From assembly GCA_028023455.1 (NCBI GenBank), contig JAQFVV010012400.1, positions 14,997,490-15,061,489 on the forward strand: a stretch of DNA of 64,000 nucleotides, read 5' to 3'. A model generated the notes under the pieces. That model was given only the letters and a program-made list of their open reading frames with translations, was not told the origin of the DNA and did no database searches. This DNA comes from Epiperipatus broadwayi (taxonomy: Eukaryota > Onychophora > Udeonychophora > Euonychophora > Peripatidae). Made by a program: the position numbers and the translations under genes. Of this stretch, positions 60,073-64,000 are shown piece after piece. How positions within the stretch are numbered: position 1 is the stretch's first letter; each line of letters starts with the position of its first letter.

Positions 60073-60633
60073 AAGACTGTTTTTAGAAGCAATTATCTTC
60101 ACTCTACTTCAGAGTCATCTTTTATATGAGGAATTATGTTCACTCGATAGTAATTTTATTAAATTCATATTTTCACACAAATTAGCGTCTAATTTATTGT
60201 CTACTTCAATGAGAAGTTTAGATCTAATGTACTTCATAGTCATCCAATTTTATGCACTCTACTTTGAACACTTTTTAACAAAAATCTTTTATTGTGCATG
60301 TATGCATGCACAGTCTTGTGTATGCATATATGTATAACAAAAAGTTTTTGCTAAAAGTGTTCAAAGTAAAGTGGATAAATTGCATTTTATATAAGATATT
60401 ACTGCAAAATAAAGAAAGTGGTGAATTTGGTCATACTTCATATTCAATTATCAGTTTTAAACTTTTATATTATCATTCAAATAGTTTGAAAATGCAAAAA
60501 CTTTTAAAAAAAATTTGAACTCAAATAACTGGTTTATATAGTATCACACACACACACAATGCTTTCATGTTTACATTGCAGGTATGGTTTGTCCTTTAGC
60601 TAAAATATTAGATCAAAAAACGACAACAGTCAA
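60073..60633. other. AT-rich stretch without a recognisable gene
   Basis: Between the two SINEs I see only AT-rich sequence, a short (CA)n tract at 60547-60559 and random open frames. Confidence 0.5.
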
Positions 60634-60723
60634 GCGTTGTTAGCCGAGAGGTCATCGCAGCTGTTGCAGACGGTTGTGGGTTCGCGTCCCGGCCGATGCT
60701 ATGACATATGAAAAAAAAAAAAA
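60634..60723 (+). repeat. tRNA-derived SINE with internal deletion
   Basis: Same family as 48015-48126: GCGTTGTTAGCCGAGAGGT, then GGGTTCGCGTCCCGGCCGATGC, TATGACATATG and poly-A. About 20 bases of the anticodon and extra arm are missing. AAACGACAA occurs on both sides (about 60618-60626 and 60721-60729), a likely target duplication that overlaps the A tail. Confidence 0.87.
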
Positions 60724-63700
60724 CGACAATAACAACATAACACTTTTACTGCTTATACTTTTAACTGCGGATTTTTTTTTCATTCTAGGCAAACTTTGAA
60801 TAATCAATAGACATTATATGATAGTGCTTTTATATCAACATTGCCAGATTCATTTATAGCTTATGCATTTAGTGAGAAAATATATAGAAAAATTAAAGTG
60901 AGATTTCTTACATTTATATTTATTTCTAAAGAAGGCCTTAAGCCAGAAGCAAGACTAGAAATGTGAATATAAAACTACTCAAGCTTACAATGACACTAGA
61001 GCAGAGTGTAGATAACTTATTGTAAAAAACATATGATAAATGTAAGAAAAAAGATATTTTTTTATTGTTTAAAGTAAGAATACATCCAAAACAGACTTTT
61101 TTTTTTTTTTTATAGATAATTTTGGTTAAAAAAAAAAAAAAAGAATTTTATAAAAAAATATTAAATTTTTGAAAATTAAACGTTAGATATATTTTAAAAA
61201 TTTAGTTTCCAATTAAAAATAATAATAATCAGCATTTCAGCTTTATTTCAATGTCACTTATTATTTAAACAAATAATTTTTGCGTATTATTGTATAAATT
61301 TGAAGTATTTTAAATAGATGGGGGGGGGGGGTAGCAAATTGAATTTCCGCTTGGATATCTATATAAATTTAACACATTTTTTTTTTACATAAATGATAAA
61401 ATAATCATGACAAATAAAAAACAGAATATATATATAAAAAATCAACATTATGTGAATCAATTAAGGAGACACAGCTAAATGCAAAGTTAACAATATATAA
61501 ATATCCTGTTATAGTTATATCACTTGTTCATACTGGCAATGATCAAGCTTGCCAACCCTTTAACACAATTTATTCTGGCAACTTAACATCAAAAGATATA
61601 TCACAAACTTAGCAGCACTAATACAAATACAGATCTATCAATACACTACTCCATTTGCTCAATATGATACAATTAAATGTACTATTATAAGGATACATCT
61701 TTGTTTAACTGCCCACATGAAGCTTATGAATAATAACAGATTTCTTATATATATATAAAAGATGAATTTTGAAGATGTTTTCTTTTTTGGAGGACAGACT
61801 TCATGTTATTAAAAAAAAATTCAAAGAGTGACTAGAGATACAAAATTGTTTTTATTGGGATGTTATGACAGGATAAAATGGATAATTATAATTCAGCACC
61901 TATGTTGAAATCTTTCAAAAAGTTTGCTACAGAACAAATCACAAGATATCAAATAAAAAATCTAAACAAGCAACATGTGATATATATAAATGTATTTGTG
62001 TATCATGAATTGATTTGTACAACCATTGCAAACTCATCTTTAACTTATTACTCTTTGTCTTTTTCCCTATCTTTGATTTTTCTGGAGTTAGAATAGTCAT
62101 AATTATTTATGAGTGGATGTTATTAATGATATAATAATGATGAAAAAATAAGTGGTATAAAATTTTTATGAGAATGTATATCCATAGAGGTCTACCTTTA
62201 AACAACCTATCTAAATAAAGGCTGAGACCTATAATTGGTTCACTGGGTCTTAAAATTTCGCACTTTATAATATATACATTAATATACTTTGTTAGCATTA
62301 TTGCTGTTATATATATCAAAATTAATTATATTATTAACAGCAAGTGCACTAAAATATATTATATTTACTTGTCAAAATGTGATTTATTATTTAAAAGAAA
62401 ACTGCATTTAAATTTAATGCATATAATTAAATTGTCACACATAAAAATAAACAATTGAAATCTATGGTTTGTCAATTTAGTATTGAAATATAAGTTGACT
62501 TTCTCACTATCTAATCAAATGATAACAAAAACATTCTTTGCTTAGAAAATTGCATCACAAGTAACTTTGGATATATATATTAATATGGTTGTTAATAATG
62601 GTTGAAGTTTAAGTATGCAAATACTCTAAAATATTGTGCTTCCAGAGTTTAAAATAATTTTTCATAGAATATCATCAATGTATGATGAATAAAATTCAAC
62701 TGCATATTTGCTCAGTTATAGCTTTCATTTTTAACAATTTAATATCATTGTTTAACAGTAGGATATTGAAAGAGGATCAGAATAAATTATATGGGAAATG
62801 GAAAAAGTATGAAAGTAAGAGGAATAAAAGAGATATTTTTTGTTTTAGACTTTTGATTAAAATGAATATGATAAATAGATATTGAAATTAATGAAACAAT
62901 TAGCAAAAAATTGAATGTGACAATACTAGAATGATTTGGTAATACAAAATTGGAAAACTTTAAAGTATAGAAAAAAAATGAATGAATTTACAATAGCATA
63001 ATAAGCTTTAAAGAGAATAAATATCTAATTTAGCTAACAGGATTTCTAGGTTTATAGCCTTTTATACTCAGAAATTTCTGATTTTGTTTTTTAAAAAAGC
63101 TGTTTTATAACAGAGTGTATGTATTTTCCTTGATTCTATTGATATTTATTTAATGGAAGATTAGTTCATTGAAAAGGCCATAGTTTTAATAATTAGTTCT
63201 CATTTGAATTTTCATAAATAAATCCTATTTATTTCTAATTTTAAAAAGTAAATAACATTTTGTTCTTTTTTTTGTTGTTGTTGTTGTTTATTGCTTACTA
63301 GTTTATCAGAATATTTAGCAATGGAGAATCACAGTGAACATAATCAAAAGTCATTAAGGCTTTAAGACCAAATAATATAACACATCATTTGATATATGAA
63401 AAATTCTAATCACTTATGTAGTATGACCTAAAGAGAGAATAGCAGACTCAATTAAAGATTCCTGGATTGATTTTCAACTGATTACAAAGTAAAAAAAACC
63501 CAACTGTTCGATTGATTGATTGGAAGTGCTATGCTCAACTTACCACTCAGAAGCTGGAATGTCATAAATTGAAAAACTAAGGACATTAATATTTTTGGTT
63601 ATATAAATATTTAAATCATATCAAGAGGTTTTTAAAATATATTTCATATATATATAAACAATATAGAAATATGAGCCAAATATTAAAATAATAGAGAAAA

Positions 63701-63849
63701 TCTACAATTCTATTTCTCTGTTATCACCATTAATATTTAAGTTTATATGTATGCTAAATTTGGATTTACGACATCAAGGTCAATGTGAAATTTTTAACTG
63801 CATTATGAAATTATTGTTGACAGCAAAAATTTATTTTTGAAAATAGTAA
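60724..63849. other. AT-rich stretch without a recognisable gene
   Basis: No gene is supported. A G tract lies at 61321-61330. Faint resemblance to the foldback family (gataatcaatagacat, aaggccttaagccagaagcaagactagaaatgtg) at about 60800-60980 may be a very old copy. Open frames such as 61878-62096 and 62682-62885 show no domain that I know. Confidence 0.45.
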
Positions 63850-64000
63850 CTTCATCATCATCCTTTTTAACAATTATTGATTCATCGAAGAATTGAATGG
63901 CTCTCCAAATTTAATCCAATTTCTCTGATCCATCACCACATTATTCTAGCAAACTCCCTAATCTCATCTATCCATCACATGTCTAGGACTTTACCCTGTT
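63850..64000 (-). pseudogene. 3' end of an RTE LINE running off the window
   Basis: On the minus strand the sequence reads like the C-terminal RTE segment: ATGGATAGATGAGATTAGG, then GGATTAAATTTGGAGAG, TTCTTCGATGAATCAATAATTG and a GATGATGATGA tail (about 63855-63866). This matches 44855-44986 of the intact element with about 70% similarity. It contains a stop, so it is decayed. More of the copy presumably lies beyond the window edge. Confidence 0.8.

Overview
The window is AT-rich, intron- and repeat-dominated nuclear DNA from an animal, most likely an invertebrate. The evidence is a processed copy of the cytosolic ribosomal protein gene RPL17, an RTE-type LINE, hAT, Merlin and pogo-like DNA transposons, tRNA-derived SINEs, long A/T homopolymers and (AAT)n microsatellites. 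I cannot name the species. A mollusc such as a cephalopod, or another low-GC invertebrate, would fit, but that is a guess. I see no convincing host protein-coding gene, no rRNA, no CRISPR array and no bacterial operon structure. Almost every long open frame is part of a mobile element.

Layout. 0-10 kb: a 578-bp palindrome made of two head-to-head tRNA-SINEs, a duplicated and catalytically dead Merlin transposase fragment, a hAT MITE with a perfect 8-bp target duplication, and a tRNA-Gly-like sequence. 10.8-16 kb: a decayed CR1/Jockey-type LINE on the minus strand, split inside its reverse transcriptase by a 3,280-bp TG...CA insertion flanked by a 4-bp duplication. 18-19.5 kb: a tandem and inverted repeat complex flanked by a 13-bp duplication. 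20.4-22.6 kb: a second decayed LINE (YMDD box, C-terminal Cys motif) with an exact 93-bp in-frame tandem duplication. 23.6-24.6 kb: a dead hAT transposase. 27-28.4 kb: a non-coding TA-flanked transposon with a hAT MITE nested inside. 29.6-30.4 kb and 33.8-35.4 kb: a foldback repeat family, the second copy nested in a hAT element. 40.8-41.6 kb: a palindromic MITE and another repeat fragment. 41.9-45 kb: a nearly intact RTE element with all endonuclease and reverse transcriptase motifs but two 1-base frameshifts. 45.7-46.4 kb: the RPL17 retropseudogene. 48-60.7 kb: SINEs and a decayed RTE copy that two later insertions (1,306 bp and 3,926 bp) cut into three pieces. The window ends in the 3' end of another RTE copy on the minus strand.

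The observation I consider most interesting is that several otherwise unrelated repeat families (a tRNA-SINE, a 471-bp tandem-unit family, a foldback family and a short repeat near 2 kb and 26 kb) carry a hammerhead-ribozyme-like core: CUGANGA, a small hairpin, GAAA, a very short stem III, and a flanking stem I that pairs across the predicted cleavage site. Two of these families occur as tandem plus inverted multimers flanked by 12-15 bp target duplications, an architecture reminiscent of metazoan retrozymes. The stem II junction departs from the canonical hammerhead, so activity is unproven.
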